Positions 33,936 through 45,626 are shown, numbered from the stretch's first letter. The stretch: 64,000 nt of DNA from Apium graveolens (GCF_009905375.1 NC_133653.1:69636920-69700919); one strand, 5' to 3'. Numbers and translations: made by a program. Notes: generated by a model from the sequence alone, not told the origin.

Positions 33936-34790
33936 TTGGCTGTTTCAGAGAGCGCCTTGAGTGCAGTGTTGGTTAAGGAGGAGCTAAAAGTCCAGAAACC
34001 CGTGTATTATGTCAGCAAAATTCTGCATGGTGCTGAATTGAATTATTCAACTATTGAGAAATTTGCTCTAGCCTTGGTAATGGCTTCGAGAAAACTGCGT
34101 CCTTACTTTCAGGCTCATCAGATTGAGGTGCTAACGAATCAGCCACTGAGAAATATCATTCACAGTCCCAAAGCAAGTGGGAGATTGATTAAGTGGGCAA
34201 TAGAGTTGGGAGAGTTCGATCTCAAGTATAAGCCATGTACGGCCATTAAAGCCCAGGCACTAGCTGACTTCGTGGTGGAATGTACCATACCCAACCAAGA
34301 AGTCGGGGGGCAGGAAGATACCGTACCTCAAGACAAGGGAGTCGATAATAGGGATAAAGAGAAGGATGATAAGGAGAAAGAATACTGGGTTCTCTATTTT
34401 GATGGAGCATCAAAAACAAATTCCAGTGGAGCAGGGTTGGTTTTGCAAAGCCCTGATGGGTTCTTAATCGAGTATGCTATGAAGCTAGACTTCCCAACCA
34501 CAAATAATGAGGCAGAATATGAAGCCCTGATAGCTGGCCTTGGTCTAGCTGGGACATTTAGAGTCAAAAACTTAAAGGTCCGTGGAGACTCGAAGCTGAT
34601 CATATCCCAGGTAAAGGGAGAATTTGAGGCAAGGGATGATACGATGGCTAAGTATGTCCGCCTAGTAAGGGTTGTGATGACCCAATTTAATGAATGTCAT
34701 GTTGAACACATTCCAAGGGAAGAAAATGCTAAGGCAAATGCGCTATCAAAGTTTGCTTCATCTGAGATAGAAGAAAGTTCAGGAAGTGTG
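33936..34790 (+). pseudogene. Dual RNase H region (RT-linked RNase H and additional RNase H)
   Basis: Two RNase H-type domains lie in tandem. The first, about 33936-34290, is the RT-linked domain (LKVQKPVYYVSKILHGAE, NYSTIEKFALALV, KWAIELGEFDLKY). After a charged linker rich in Lys, Glu and Asp, the second runs about 34383-34770: YFDGASKTNSSGAGL, NNEAEYEALIAGL, GDSKLIISQVKGEF and HIPREENAKANALSK. The second domain is the additional RNase H known in the Tat lineage. Its last catalytic Asp, normally in an ADALS motif, is Asn here (ANALS, a G-to-A change), so activity is probably lost. Confidence 0.85.
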
Positions 34791-34799
34791 TACTTCCGT

Positions 34800-36073
34800 G
34801 TTTTGAAGACACGAAGCATAGATGTTAAGCTTGTGGCTCCCATAGGCCTGGGGACGTCATGGATTGATCCCATCAAGGCTCACATTCAAACCGGTTGGCT
34901 GCCAAGTGATGCAACTGAAGCACGGAAGTTAACTGTTCGAGCACTAAGGTACTCTTTGATAGATGGGATTCTTTACAAAAGATCTTTCGTGGTTCCTTAC
35001 TTGAGGTGTCTCAGGCCCGATAAGGCACGTTTGGCTCTTGAAGAAGTGCATGAAGGTATTTGTGGACAACACTTGGGGGGCAGGGCCTTGGCCAACTCGT
35101 CTAGGCTTTTATTGGCCAGAAATGATGGTTGATGCCAAAGAATATGTGAAGAAGTGTGACCGCTGTCAGAAGGATGCACCTGTTGTTAGACAACCTCCCG
35201 AGATGCTGACATCTATCAACTCGCCCATTCCCTTTGCTATATGGGGGATGGATATCCTGGGGCCTTTCCCTATGGCCACGGCACAAAGGAAGTTTCTGAT
35301 TGTACTCATTGATTATTTCACCAAGTGGATTGAAGCCAAACCCTTGGCCAAAATCACAACTAAGCAGGTTGCACAATTCCTGTGGGAAAACATTATGTGC
35401 CGATATGGAATTCCCCGTATCCTAGTCACTGACAATTCAACAACGAGGAATTCAAGAAGTATTGTGAAGAAAATGAAATTGAGTTACGGTTCACCTCTGT
35501 GGTTCACCCACAAGCCAATGGGCAAGCGGAAGTAGCAAATCGAATAATCCTGGATGGACTAAAGAAGAGGATCGAGAAGTCAAGAAATAATTGAGTGAAT
35601 GAGATACTTCCCATATTATGGGCCTATAGGACTACTTGTAGAGTCACGACAGGAGCGACTCCCTTCATGTTGGCATATGGGGCAGAAGCAGTAGTTCCAG
35701 TGGAGATATCACATTCCTCTCCAAGGATTCAGGCTTTCAATGCAGAAGAAAATGAAGAAGGGCAGAGGTTAGCCCTGGATCTAATTGATGAAGTGCGAGA
35801 TAAGGCACATGCAAAGATAGTAGAATATCAGAAAAAGGCTTCATTCTACTACAACCTAAGGGTTAAAGAAAGGTTTTCAAACAAGGTGATCTAGTCTTGA
35901 GGAAGATAAAAGAATCTGGTGTAGGACAAAAAGGGAAGCTTGCCCCAAATTGGGAAGGGCCGTACAGAGTCAAGAGTGTTCAAGGTAGAGGAACCTACAA
36001 GCTAGAGACTATGGATGGTTTTGAAGTCCCGAGAACTTGGCATGCACAAAACCTGAAGGTTTACTATGTGTAG
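34800..36073 (+). pseudogene. Tat-type integrase, frameshifted
   Basis: Strand-transfer enzyme remnant. An HHCC zinc domain (EVHEGICGQHLGG, then CDRCQKD) is split by a frameshift near 35085-35105. The core has the first Asp in WGMDILGPF (about 35250) and the second in LVTDN (about 35435), followed by a short deletion and frameshift. The Glu region reads VHPQANGQAEVANR near 35505-35545. Further lesions are TGG to TGA at about 35591 (NN*VNEI) and a one-base shift near 35880. The C-terminus (KGKLAPNWEGPYRVK to NLKVYYV) ends at a natural stop at 36071-36073. Confidence 0.85.
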
Positions 36074-36385
36074 GGCAGCTGGATACGATTCTCACTCGTC
36101 AGGATGGCGAGTAGGTTGAAAAGCACCTTGAAGCTTTGCTTGCTTAGGATTGATATGTTTTAGTTTTATTACGAAGTTTATTAAGACTTGTGTAAGGGAC
36201 GAATCCCAGACAATTTTATGAAATTAATGAGTTCTTCAAAGTATGTTTGTGGCCTAACAAATAAAAACCAAATGCATGGATGCAAGCATAAAAGGTGATA
36301 AACAAAATAGATCGGATAAATATTACAAGAAGTTCGATAAATAAAGTCTCGAAAATAAGACAAGCCACGCAGGGCTGAAAAAGCT

Positions 36386-37941
36386 CTAAGGAGCTGAGGT
36401 ACCCTCGGCATCCATATCATCGTCCTCTCCGCTCTCGCTGGATGTCTCTGTCATCTCGGAGGAGAAGGAAGAGCTATCGTCCTCAGCAGGTCTGGAAGAA
36501 GACTAGGGAGGAGGAAGGAGTGGATCCTGAGGAACATGATCCGAGACAACTACTCGGGTACGAAACCTCTGTAGCAAAGCCTCGTCATCAGGGCAGACAT
36601 AGTCCGCCGGGTTAATATCAGGACAAGCCTCGTTCACGGTCCCAAGGGCCGTGTCCCAACCAGTCCTAAAAAACCCGGGAAAGACTGAATCATCCCTAAT
36701 CCTCATGGATTGGGCAAACTCCTCTGAGTTGTCTATAGCTTTATCCTTTTCCGCCCGAAGTACCACCAGCTCGGCGTTAGACTCTCCGAGTTCCTCCTCC
36801 TTGCGCTTGAGCTTCTTCTCCAGGGTAGCATACTTCTTCTGTTGCCTCCTAAGGGCATTATCGGCCTTATCAGAAGCCCGCTTCCATGACTCGGCTTGCC
36901 TCACAGCGCCTTGAAAATAGGCGTTAGACTGAAACAAAGCAATCAACAAAGTATAAGGCAAGAAAATGCTACAAGAACGAAAGATAAGTTCAAAAGAGAG
37001 AAGGCATACTGAAGCCAGAGACTGAACTCCCATGAGCTTAATCCTCTCAAGGTCAGGGGTGGCCACCACATCAGTAAGTGGTGTTAATAATGCATGAAAT
37101 GAAATAAAGTTGAGAAGGGAAGAAAAATACACTGTTAAGAAACAGAGGATAGTCCCACGTGAATGAGGGAGAACTCCTCTAAGAGAGTCCAGCTGATAGT
37201 AGTGCCATCGTCCTGAGTAAGCCCATTATAAATAATAGTTTCCTCGGGAGTTAAGTGAATGGATTTGAGGCTACCATCGCTAACCTTCCCGAAGGAAGAT
37301 CGGAAGAGTGTGCCCCAGTCGCCATTCTCCCAACGTAACCCAACGAAACTATTCCTCCAATTTTGATTGTTATCAGGAATAGAGGCGCTGTTAAAGATAT
37401 GTTTACTTTTGGGCCTTTGCTTAACATAGACCCAACCACAAATGCTAGAAGAGCTATTATAGCACTGAAAGACCTTCCTAAAAACAGCTACAGAAAGAGG
37501 AAAGCCCTCCCTAAGGCAGCAGACCATAAAACATAAAATGTTCCTCCAAGCGTTTGGAGGAAGCTGACACGGGTTGCTTTGTAAATCAGCTAAAAGATGA
37601 GGAATAAAAGGGTGGAAAGGAAACCTAAGTCCAGCATTAAGGGCATCAGTGTAAATAAAGAGAGTGTCGGGTCTCCAGTGGCAAGTACGGTCACCACCAG
37701 AGACTGGAACTAATCTAAGAGGGGGAAGGACGTTATAACGTGCATTTAGTTTATCGAAATCTATGTTGTGCCAAGTATTACAATGATTAAAAGAATCGAG
37801 ATGTGCAGTGGAGGGATATTCATCCCCCCTAGTGTTAATCATATCGATTAAAGACATATACGAAGAACGAATCTCGATATCCTTACCTCGTTTTGAAGCC
37901 GAGGCTATTTTGGCCGCCCTCTCGGAATTCTTATCAGCCAT
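36386..37941 (-). pseudogene. Antisense ORF of the Tat-type element (putative gypsy-type transposon protein with coiled coil)
   Basis: Read against the gag-pol direction. The chosen start is MADKNSERAAK at 37941, downstream of a TATA box. The N-terminal half (to 37135) resembles the plant family called putative gypsy-type transposon (Transposase_28): LRFPFHPFIPHLLADL, PPNAWRNILCFMVCC, CGWVYVKQRPK. The second half, in another frame from 37132, carries LERIKLMGVQSLAS and a coiled coil (ATLEKKLKRKEEELGES). An 81-nt GT-AG intron (37009-36929) can be drawn in phase. TAG at 36503-36505 precedes an in-frame acidic Ser/Glu tail to 36386, so that stop is probably a lesion. How the halves join near 37135 is unresolved. 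Function is unknown. Confidence 0.72.
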
Positions 37942-38078
37942 TAGCAAGCTGGAAAAAGCCTGAAGGAGAGGTTGGAAAGCTAAAGGAGGGGATTTGAGAG
38001 AGGAGAAGGTTAGAAAGTTTGAGGAAGGAGTAGAGAGGTGAAATGAGAGGTGTGAGAAAATCACACTCTCATCCCACC

Positions 38079-38086
38079 TTTATATA
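38079..38086 (-). promoter_or_regulatory. TATA box of the antisense transcription unit
   Basis: TATATAAA on the minus strand, 138 bp upstream of the antisense ATG at 37941, in a context lacking other TATA-like motifs. It suggests the antisense ORF has its own promoter rather than using the LTR. Confidence 0.5.
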
Positions 38087-38454
38087 GCCAAGGAAGGGGG
38101 CAATGGGCCTTAAAAAGCCCATTTAGGCCCAAAAAATAAGAAGGTTCTGGAATTATCCAGGGAATTCTAGTAAAAATCAAAAGAAAAACTTGATTTTTTC
38201 AAGATTCTGGAAGAATCCAGAAAGATATTAGAAGAGTTTGGAATTTGGACTCAGAAATGAGGCCCAATTCTAGAAAAACCTTGAAAAAATCAAGCCCAGT
38301 TAAGGGCCCAAGTGATTAAAAAGCCCAGTTAAAAACAAAAGTTAGCCCAATAAGGGAGGGGCCCAATTAGCTAAAAACCCATTGAAGGGTTGGTCCCAGA
38401 AAATTCAGCCCAAATTAAGGGCCCAGGTCAAAATAAATATTCTGAACTCTTGAC

Positions 38455-38995
38455 CCCATTCGATCAGGACTTGCACCAAGATCCTAGCCGAATGTATTGA
38501 GGTCGAATTTCCTTCAACCAAGGCTGAAAAAAGGGGCTAATTCGGTCAAGAAAAGAATTTTGACCAAAATTCTTGGTCGAAAATACCGGAATAGTTTTAA
38601 CCCTGCTTCTTGACCCAGCTCGACCAGAAATCATAAGAATTCCTGATTGAAATGCTTGAGGTCGAATAAAATTCGATCAAGGCTCAAAAACAGACTTAAT
38701 TCGATCAGGATTTAGATCCATTCGACCAAGAAACACAAAGAATTCCTGATCGAAAACATCAAGATCGAAATCCTGTCGACCTGAACAACCAAAGATGGTT
38801 AATTCGGTCAAAAAACAAGAATCCTGACCGAAAGGGAAGAAAATCCTATTAAAAAAAAGTTGGGGGGAGGAAAACCTAGCCGAAATTCGACCAGGATTCC
38901 TGATCGAATGTACCCTGCTCGAAATCCAGTCGACCAAGGCATACTGAAGGTTAATTCGACCAGGATCCTGGTCGAATGGATTCCTGGTCGAAATC
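38455..38995. repeat. Dispersed TCGACCAGGA/TCCTGGTCGA motif field
   Basis: The short motif TTCGACCAGGATTCCTG and its inverted form TCCTGGTCGAA, with variants (GATCAGG, GACCAAG), recur more than fifteen times over ~540 bp. They are in both orientations and lie downstream of the antisense unit's TATA box. No coding is visible. Confidence 0.7.
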
Positions 38996-39119
38996 TGTAT
39001 TAAAAAAAAAGAAAAAAGGAAAAAGAAAGAAAAATTCTTGGAAAATTACAGAAAAATAAGGAAATTCCTTAAAATATTTTCTGAAAAATGCTAATATTTT
39101 CAGAAATAAGGAATAAATC

Positions 39120-39410
39120 CAGAAAATTAAGGATAAATCCCAGAAAATTAGGGGAAAATCAAGAAAATTAAGGATAAATCCCAGAAAATTAGGGGAAAAT
39201 CCAGAAAATTAAGGATAATCCCATAAAATTAGGGAAAAATCCAGAAAATTAAGGATAAATCCCAGAAAATTAGGGAAGAATCCAGAAAATTAAGGATAAA
39301 TCCCAGAAAATTAGGGGAAAATCCAGAAATTAAGGATAAATCCCAGAAAATTAGGGAAAAATCCAGAAATTAAGGGAAAATCCCGAAATTAGGGAAAAAT
39401 TCCTGGAAAT
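39120..39410 (+). repeat. 40-41-bp tandem repeat array in the 3' UTR of the Tat-type element
   Basis: TAAGGATAA or TAAGGGAAA recurs at 39128, 39169, 39210, 39250, 39291, 39331 and 39371. Each unit contains TCCCAGAAAATTAGGGGAAA and CCAGAAAATTAAGGATAAA. It sits between the motif field and the polypurine tract, where Tat-lineage elements are known to carry hypervariable repeats. Confidence 0.95.
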
Positions 39411-39555
39411 TAAGATAATTCCTGAACAAAAGGAACAATCGTTGTAAACGTGTAGGTCGCTCCACACTTTACGCAAAAACGAAACCCTGTAAGGGAATGA
39501 ATAGACTTAACTTCTGTGAAACCTAATCAATGTTTCCCAAAAGTTGGGGGGCAAA

Positions 39556-40148
39556 TGATAGGGATAAATAAATCCTGATTGTATAAATTGCATTAATTGT
39601 ACAAGGTATGGGCTCCTAGGCCCAATAAGAAGATGTATGACATTCAGACCAGAAAGGTTAACATGTCGATCAGGCCTGATGGACCAGATCAGGCCTGATG
39701 GAACAAAGAAGGCCCAAAAACCCTGATTATTTATTAATTTCATAATTAATAAACAAGGGAGAAAAACAGCTATTAAGATAAATCCTAGTGAGGATATAAA
39801 TCCTTGTAGATTGGCCTCCAAGGAACCTCATGGGATAAGGAATCAGTTTCCTACTCCCTAGGACTCCTAAGTCTATCCTAATTCAGAGACTTGACCACCA
39901 AGTCTCCTATACCAAGTCCAATTCAAGGACTCCCACATCTATATAAGGGGCCTCACCCTACAGATCAGAACTACATTTTTTGACTTGATCCTTAGCAATC
40001 AGCAAGGTTAGCAATCAGCAAGGTACGTAGGCATCTTGTTAAGGCAAATTGAGTCACGAAACACAAGAGCAGTCAAAATTGAGCCTTGAAGCTCACGTTC
40101 CTTATTATTAGATACAGCAATTATATATATTACTTTTAATCCATAACA
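39556..40148 (+). repeat. 3' LTR of the Tat-type element
   Basis: 593 bp. Relative to the 5' LTR it has a 16-bp tandem duplication (TAGCAATCAGCAAGGT twice, near 39992-40023), a 2-bp insertion (CCTCACCCTA against CCTCCCTA) and two transitions. Confidence 0.95.
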
Positions 40149-40153
40149 ACTCC

Positions 40154-43100
40154 AAACATAACTTAAGTACAATAAATGTATTCTGATAAATGAAATTGTT
40201 AGAAAAAATTAAATCAAAACATAATACAGATAAAGAAAATACCTAAACAATGACAAATTTATCAATCCTTTTATTTTTTGGACAAACCATCAAGCACTCC
40301 ATCGACGAAACGTAAACTGTATTAAAATATATTAAGAAATCATTAGTAAAGTAATATCAGTTTAAAATTTCAAGAAATTCTAATTGATATATATATACTT
40401 TCAGAACAATCACTATTTAATGGCAGAATCACCTACAATAGGTAAGAAACAAACTCGGTAGAAGCATTATATCAGACATTCTATGACTACCAATAAACAT
40501 GTAGAGTGTAGAGTTTAGATCTATATCAAGTTCCATTAAAATTAAGGCTAGATGAGCATGAGCAATATATATATCTACCCAGCACGGGTTATTAATTCGA
40601 TAAAAATCTTCAAACGACTAACTGCATCAACTAATTTACAAAGGATTTGGCATATTCCTATAAATTGACACCCTATGAGAATAGCATCTTATTGGTGTGA
40701 GTCATATGAGTTGTAAATACAAATTAGAAATGATTAACCCTTAAAAGTGATTACAAACTCTCCCAAGATTTTTATTAAAAGGTTGAAATGCAAAAATGTA
40801 ATATCATCCTGAAAAACAGACATTGAAATCACAAATAACAAATTTAAATTGCATTATCGTACCTAACTTTGTAAGACAAAAATCCTACATACAACAAAAT
40901 TAAAAAGTAGTCCTCCACGTATAAATCAATTCATAATTAACTACAAATAACATAGTGGGAAAAAATTAACTATCAAAGAATGACTATGAGTAAGAATCAA
41001 CTATCAAAGAATCCATTTCTAACTAAATTCATCAGGAATGGGCACAAAAATATGAGTAAGAATAAAGTAACAATACCCGACAATCGTCAAAAAATTTGAA
41101 TCAGCATCCAGCCTCCGGAAATGTTATTACTGATTAAAGTTTATCTTCTCCTCCATCTGCATTAACGAAGACAAAATTTCAATAAATACATTAAATAATG
41201 AAATAATTTCACAAACAAATAAATGCACTGGGACATTATATCAAACAATTAATAACAAAGATAAATAATAACATATAGAAGAGAGAAGAAAACGTAAATT
41301 AAAGATGGGAGACGGGTGTATGGAAGTAGAGAGTCCAGAGAAGAATAAATTGAAAATAAAATAGTAAAAAGATGATGAAAGTAGTAGAGAGAGAGAAGAT
41401 GATGAATGGATAAGAGATTTAAATTTGAAATGTATTGGACTTTGGCCTAAAAAGAGAGAAAGAAGGAATATAAATTTGAAATTCAAAGAAAAGTGACTGC
41501 ACAAAAAGATCTTAAAATATGTGTAAACCTTGTGCGGGAAGCTGCGATGTATATCTGTCTGCACGTGAGTCCCTGATATCAATGGCATTTAGTGTAAATA
41601 TGTTACAAGTACATGGTATTGGTTGTAAATTACATACACTTTTGAGGATTCTGATAGAATATTTATAGATTTATAGATTTACAGAAGTGGTTAATAGAAA
41701 AAGATACGAACCTTGAAAATTGATCATTGATCAGTAAAATAGCAGCCTAGGGTACATGTGTTGTAAGCTTGTAGTGGAGTATATCTGTATGAATCATTTA
41801 GAATTGAATTGACAGAATTATTAAGTGGATAAATTATTTACACCGGCGTATAGGTTTGGTTTTTTTTTTCTTTGTTGACAAAGGAAGAGTCTGAAAAACC
41901 AACTTAGAACCAACCAGCAGGAGAATCAATCCTCGGCAGAGAAGATTATTGATCAGGGGCATAAAACACCAAACATCTTCAAAGAAGCACGCTTTATTTG
42001 TTTGCAGACAATAATTTATTTTTGAAAAGGCAAACCAGCTCTCCTGAGGTAGATTGATGTAATCCATTCCCATGGCCTAACACACTTAATTTACCCTTTT
42101 CTGCCATTTTTAATACAGAAGAAAGCAAATATAATGGACATATTATTTTTAAAATTATATAATTTTTTATATATATTAATTTACAATTTTTAAAATGCAT
42201 AATTTCTTTATCTAAAAATTTTTATATGATGCGATTTAATAATAATTATATATATACATATTATATAATATAATAAGGATGTTATTTGATTTTTGTATTT
42301 AAACGTATTTAAATTTGAAAAAATAATATTACATTAAAATATATAGTATTTTTTTCATTTTTATTTGTGTTTATGAAATATAATTATTTTTTAATTTAAA
42401 TGATATTTTTTTTATCCTGGTTCAATAGTATACAAATCGAATTTAGTTTTATTTGAAATTTTTTTATCCCGAGACTCATTATATCAATCAAATCCAATTA
42501 AGTATATTTAGGTTGATTTTAATTTTGTTTAAAACCTGATAAATATATACTTTTGTTTAAATCAGATAAATAGAACATATTATTTTATTAACTAACTACC
42601 AAATTTTTAATATTTCAGCGTGCAATGCACAAATGTTTCATTTTCTATTAAACAACTATTTTTTTTAATTTGAGATAGTTTAAAAAATCAAATAAAGTTC
42701 AAGCAAACAAAAAAAATATCGGGTTTTGTTTGATTTTATTTCGGCTCTATCTTGAGTTCTATAAATCAGATTTTGACGATATTATAGCCCCACACAAAAC
42801 TTACGAAATAATGTTTAATTCAGTGGCGGTTTAGAAATTTTGTACAAAAAAAATTATTCAGAATTTGAAGACACAAATTAATTATGAATTTTGCATTACT
42901 ATTCTATTCAGTTTATGATACCTACTTATTTTTTGTTTAAATCATTGAAATGGTAGGAAATTCTATCCAGTTTAGAAAATCTACTTATCATTGGTTATAG
43001 AATATTCATTTAATTTAGATTCAACAACTATGATCACATTATTTAAAGATCTAACGATCCATATTAAGTTGGCAGTACAGGGACCATAATTACCAAAATT

Positions 43101-43735
43101 AGGATAAAATTCCCCTGATGCATATAAGGATATAATTTATATAAAAAAAAAATAAACATTCTTATTCTTATTAATATCTATTGTTAACAGAGTAATTTGA
43201 TCGTGAAAACAAATTCAGGTCGGGTTATTATAATTATTGTGATAGTTGACGACTGTGAACAGCGTAGACGTTTAAAATTTGGTCTTCAGGTATGGCTTAG
43301 ATTACTGTAATCAAGAGTGAATATCTATTTCTCTTTATTTTGGAAAGGTTGCTTTGTTTCATACAATATTTCTATGTACCCAATTTATAAGAGATCAAGC
43401 TAAATGAGCGTACTTCTTGGAAAATAAGTATCAAAATGGGTTTCGTTTCTCCTCTCTAGTTTCTTATTGGATCTGGGCCACCACCTTGCATAGTGTCGTC
43501 ACGGGCCTTTCGAGTCGAGCTACCTTTTCGGAATGTGGCAGCCAAGTCACTAACCCGATAATATCGAGATTAATGCCGAACTAGAACCACAAAAGAAGGT
43601 AAATAAGTATTGGCTAGACCAGAGATATACCAAGGAACGACACCCTTCAACTCCTGACAGGGCAAGCCTGTTGGCCAGGATGGGGCCTAATCAAACTTTA
43701 TAATAATGAGTCTAGATTTAAGTAAGTTTGTGTAG
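40154..43735. other. Intergenic DNA, no gene recognised
   Basis: This continues the sequence interrupted by the Tat-type insertion. The antisense frames at 41241-41588 and 41834-42200 show low-complexity or unrecognisable products. The patch at 43430-43690 is distinctly richer in G and C than its surroundings and free of obvious repeats, but untranslatable into anything I recognise. Confidence 0.45.
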
Positions 43736-45005
43736 TGTTAGGTAATGAATACAACACAGAGGGGGGTGGATGTGTTTTGGATATTTTTAAGGCTTTTCGA
43801 ATATTTGTTACTTGGTTGACAAAGCAGATTAAAAATGTAGTAATATTATGTTAGCTGAAATAAACAGTGCACACAAAATTTCAAAACTCACTTAATTTTT
43901 TATTACAATCAAACTAGTGTTTTGCTACAAATCCTGGGTTATTTGTAAGTAAAGAACTCAGTTTCTTCCTTGAGAGAGTCACAAGAAAAACTAGATCTGT
44001 TTGATACTTCTAAAACAAAGGACCAGTGTTTACTTTCTAGATTAGTAAATACAGATTTACACAGCATGCAATAAGATGTACTAAACCCTACTTTAAGTTA
44101 TCTCTAAAGCTTTCCATTTCTGGCTTAGTGTATCTTTGCAAATCATGTAGGTCTGTGACTTTGCTTTGTCAGTTAATTTTGGACTTTGATCTTGCACTCT
44201 TCAAACTACTTTTGTAGACTTTTTAATCTAAGTGATTAGATCATTTTTTGATTGATAATCTTGAATTTTTAACTTGTCTGCATTCTATACTTGAAAAGCA
44301 TGTCGAGATCTCCAGTTTGTTGTATAGAGAACTAACATCTCGATAAGTATAATGGCTTATCGAGATCTTTAAGTTCTCGATAAGTGTCTTGACTTGTCAA
44401 GGTCTCTGAGTTCTCTATAAGTGAATTTGACTTGTCGAGATCTCTAAAATTATGCATATAGAAATGACTTTTCGATATCTCTGAGATCTCTATAAGCATT
44501 TTGACTTGTCTATATCTCTGAGATCTCTAGTGAAAAAATTGACTTTTCGATAGCTCCAATCTTCATATCTTTATTTTAACTAGTCAATATCTCTGGGTTC
44601 TCTATATGCAAAATGACTTTTCGATATCTCCTATCTTCATATCTTCATTTGATTTGTCGATATCTCTGGGACTTCTCTATAAGCCAATTTAGACTTCTCG
44701 ATAAGTCATTCTAGAGTTCTCGAATGACTTCTCTATATGACTTGATATGTGACTTGTAGATATCTTGACGTAGAACATTTTTTCTAAAACAGATTTATTC
44801 AACTCTAAACTTCTTCACAATTTCTCTGAGGCATGATCTCCTTGATCTTCTTCCAGAGTTTATTCTTAGGCTTGAGACTGTTTACAGATTAATACTCTAG
44901 TCTAATCTTTGACATTTATACAGACTCAAGTAATACAGTACAAAATACCGATTTAGATTATCATACAGCTAATTCTTAGGATTGTAATTTGACTTAGTCT
45001 TTTTA
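43736..45005 (-). repeat. Copia-type LTR, antisense, probably solo
   Basis: On the minus strand the segment ends CATCCACCCCCCTCTGTGTTGTATTC...CCTAACA at 43736, the terminus style of plant copia LTRs. No primer-binding site follows it (the flank reads CTACACAAACTTAC), so it is not a 5' LTR. The next sequence on the other side is the start of a different copia element, so it is best read as a solo LTR. The start of the LTR near 45005 was not fixed, and no target duplication was found. Confidence 0.5.
44300..44770. repeat. 37-38-bp tandem repeats built on CTTRTCGAGATCTCT
   Basis: Eleven or so diverged units begin with CTTATCGAGA, CTTGTCGAGA or CTTTTCGATA at 44356, 44393, 44431, 44468, 44505 and onward, spacing 37-38 bp. 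Each has a GAGTTCTCTATAAG-type middle. The palindromic cores CGAGATCTC/TATCGAGA let units pair with one another. They lie within the solo LTR. Confidence 0.9.
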
Positions 45006-45626
45006 TGTTAAATATATTTGATAATGTCATGGGTAATATGATTTGTGTTTAGTTTTCAGATCTTACTTAACAGGACAAATCAGTACTTAACTGGAAATCA
45101 GCACTTATACTGAAGACAAAACTTAAGATATCAGAACTTAAGTTATCAGAACTTAAGTGATCAGAAGATATTTATCAGGAGATAATATCAGGACTTAAGA
45201 TGACTTTCAGATAAGGCAGGCGGCTGATTGAAAGGAAAGAAGATCGAGACTAAGACAGAAAGAATTGTGCATGAAGAAGGAATTCTATGAAGAATAGAAT
45301 ACTTGGAATAAAAGATAACTAGTTGATATATTTTAGGAAGCAGAATTATATTCCATTACAAATAGAATTTATCTTGTAACTGTGTAGTATATAAACACAG
45401 GCATAGAGTTTACACTATAAGTGTTACGATTATCGAAGTTATTATTCTTGGTAACTCTAGCAGCTCTCGTGATAATTTGTTTATCACTGAGAGAGGACAG
45501 TTCCATATTGTAACAAAGTTTATTGTGTTGAATAAAATCTGTTTTCTGTTACTTGAGTTCTTATATTCGATTTGATTGTGATAAACACTGTATTCAACCC
45601 CCTTCTACAGTGTGTGTGACCTAACA
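45006..45626 (+). repeat. 5' LTR of the Sirevirus-like element
   Basis: 621 bp, TGTTAAATATA to GACCTAACA. TATATAAA lies at 45388-45395. Downstream of it an imperfect stem (45464-45475 with 45481-45493) forms a leader hairpin. ATCAGAACTTAAG-type motifs recur at about 45130-45170. Flank TTTTA (45001-45005) is the candidate target duplication, untestable here. Confidence 0.92.

Larger units (their letters stand above)
30746..40148 (+). mobile_element. Complete Ty3-gypsy LTR retrotransposon, Tat/Retand type, non-autonomous
   Basis: This 9,403-bp element is bounded by LTRs at 30746-31320 and 39556-40148. It is flanked by a perfect 5-bp target duplication ACTCC (30741-30745 and 40149-40153). The primer-binding site TTTGGCGCCGTCTGTGGG follows the 5' LTR at 31321. 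A polypurine tract TTGGGGGGCAAA lies just before the 3' LTR. The order is gag, a deleted protease/RT start, RT, a first RNase H, a second RNase H, integrase, an antisense ORF, tandem repeats, LTR. The additional RNase H domain and the antisense ORF are hallmarks of the plant Tat lineage. The LTRs differ by only two substitutions and two small insertions, so insertion was recent. Confidence 0.93.

Noticed and set aside
41241..41588. 115-codon antisense frame rich in Ser, Phe and Leu
   Set aside because: Low-complexity product of a GA-rich strand; no motif.
42000..42110. Antisense frame starting MAEKGKLSVLGHGNGLH
   Set aside because: Short, no splice continuation or homology recognised; considered and left out as a gene.
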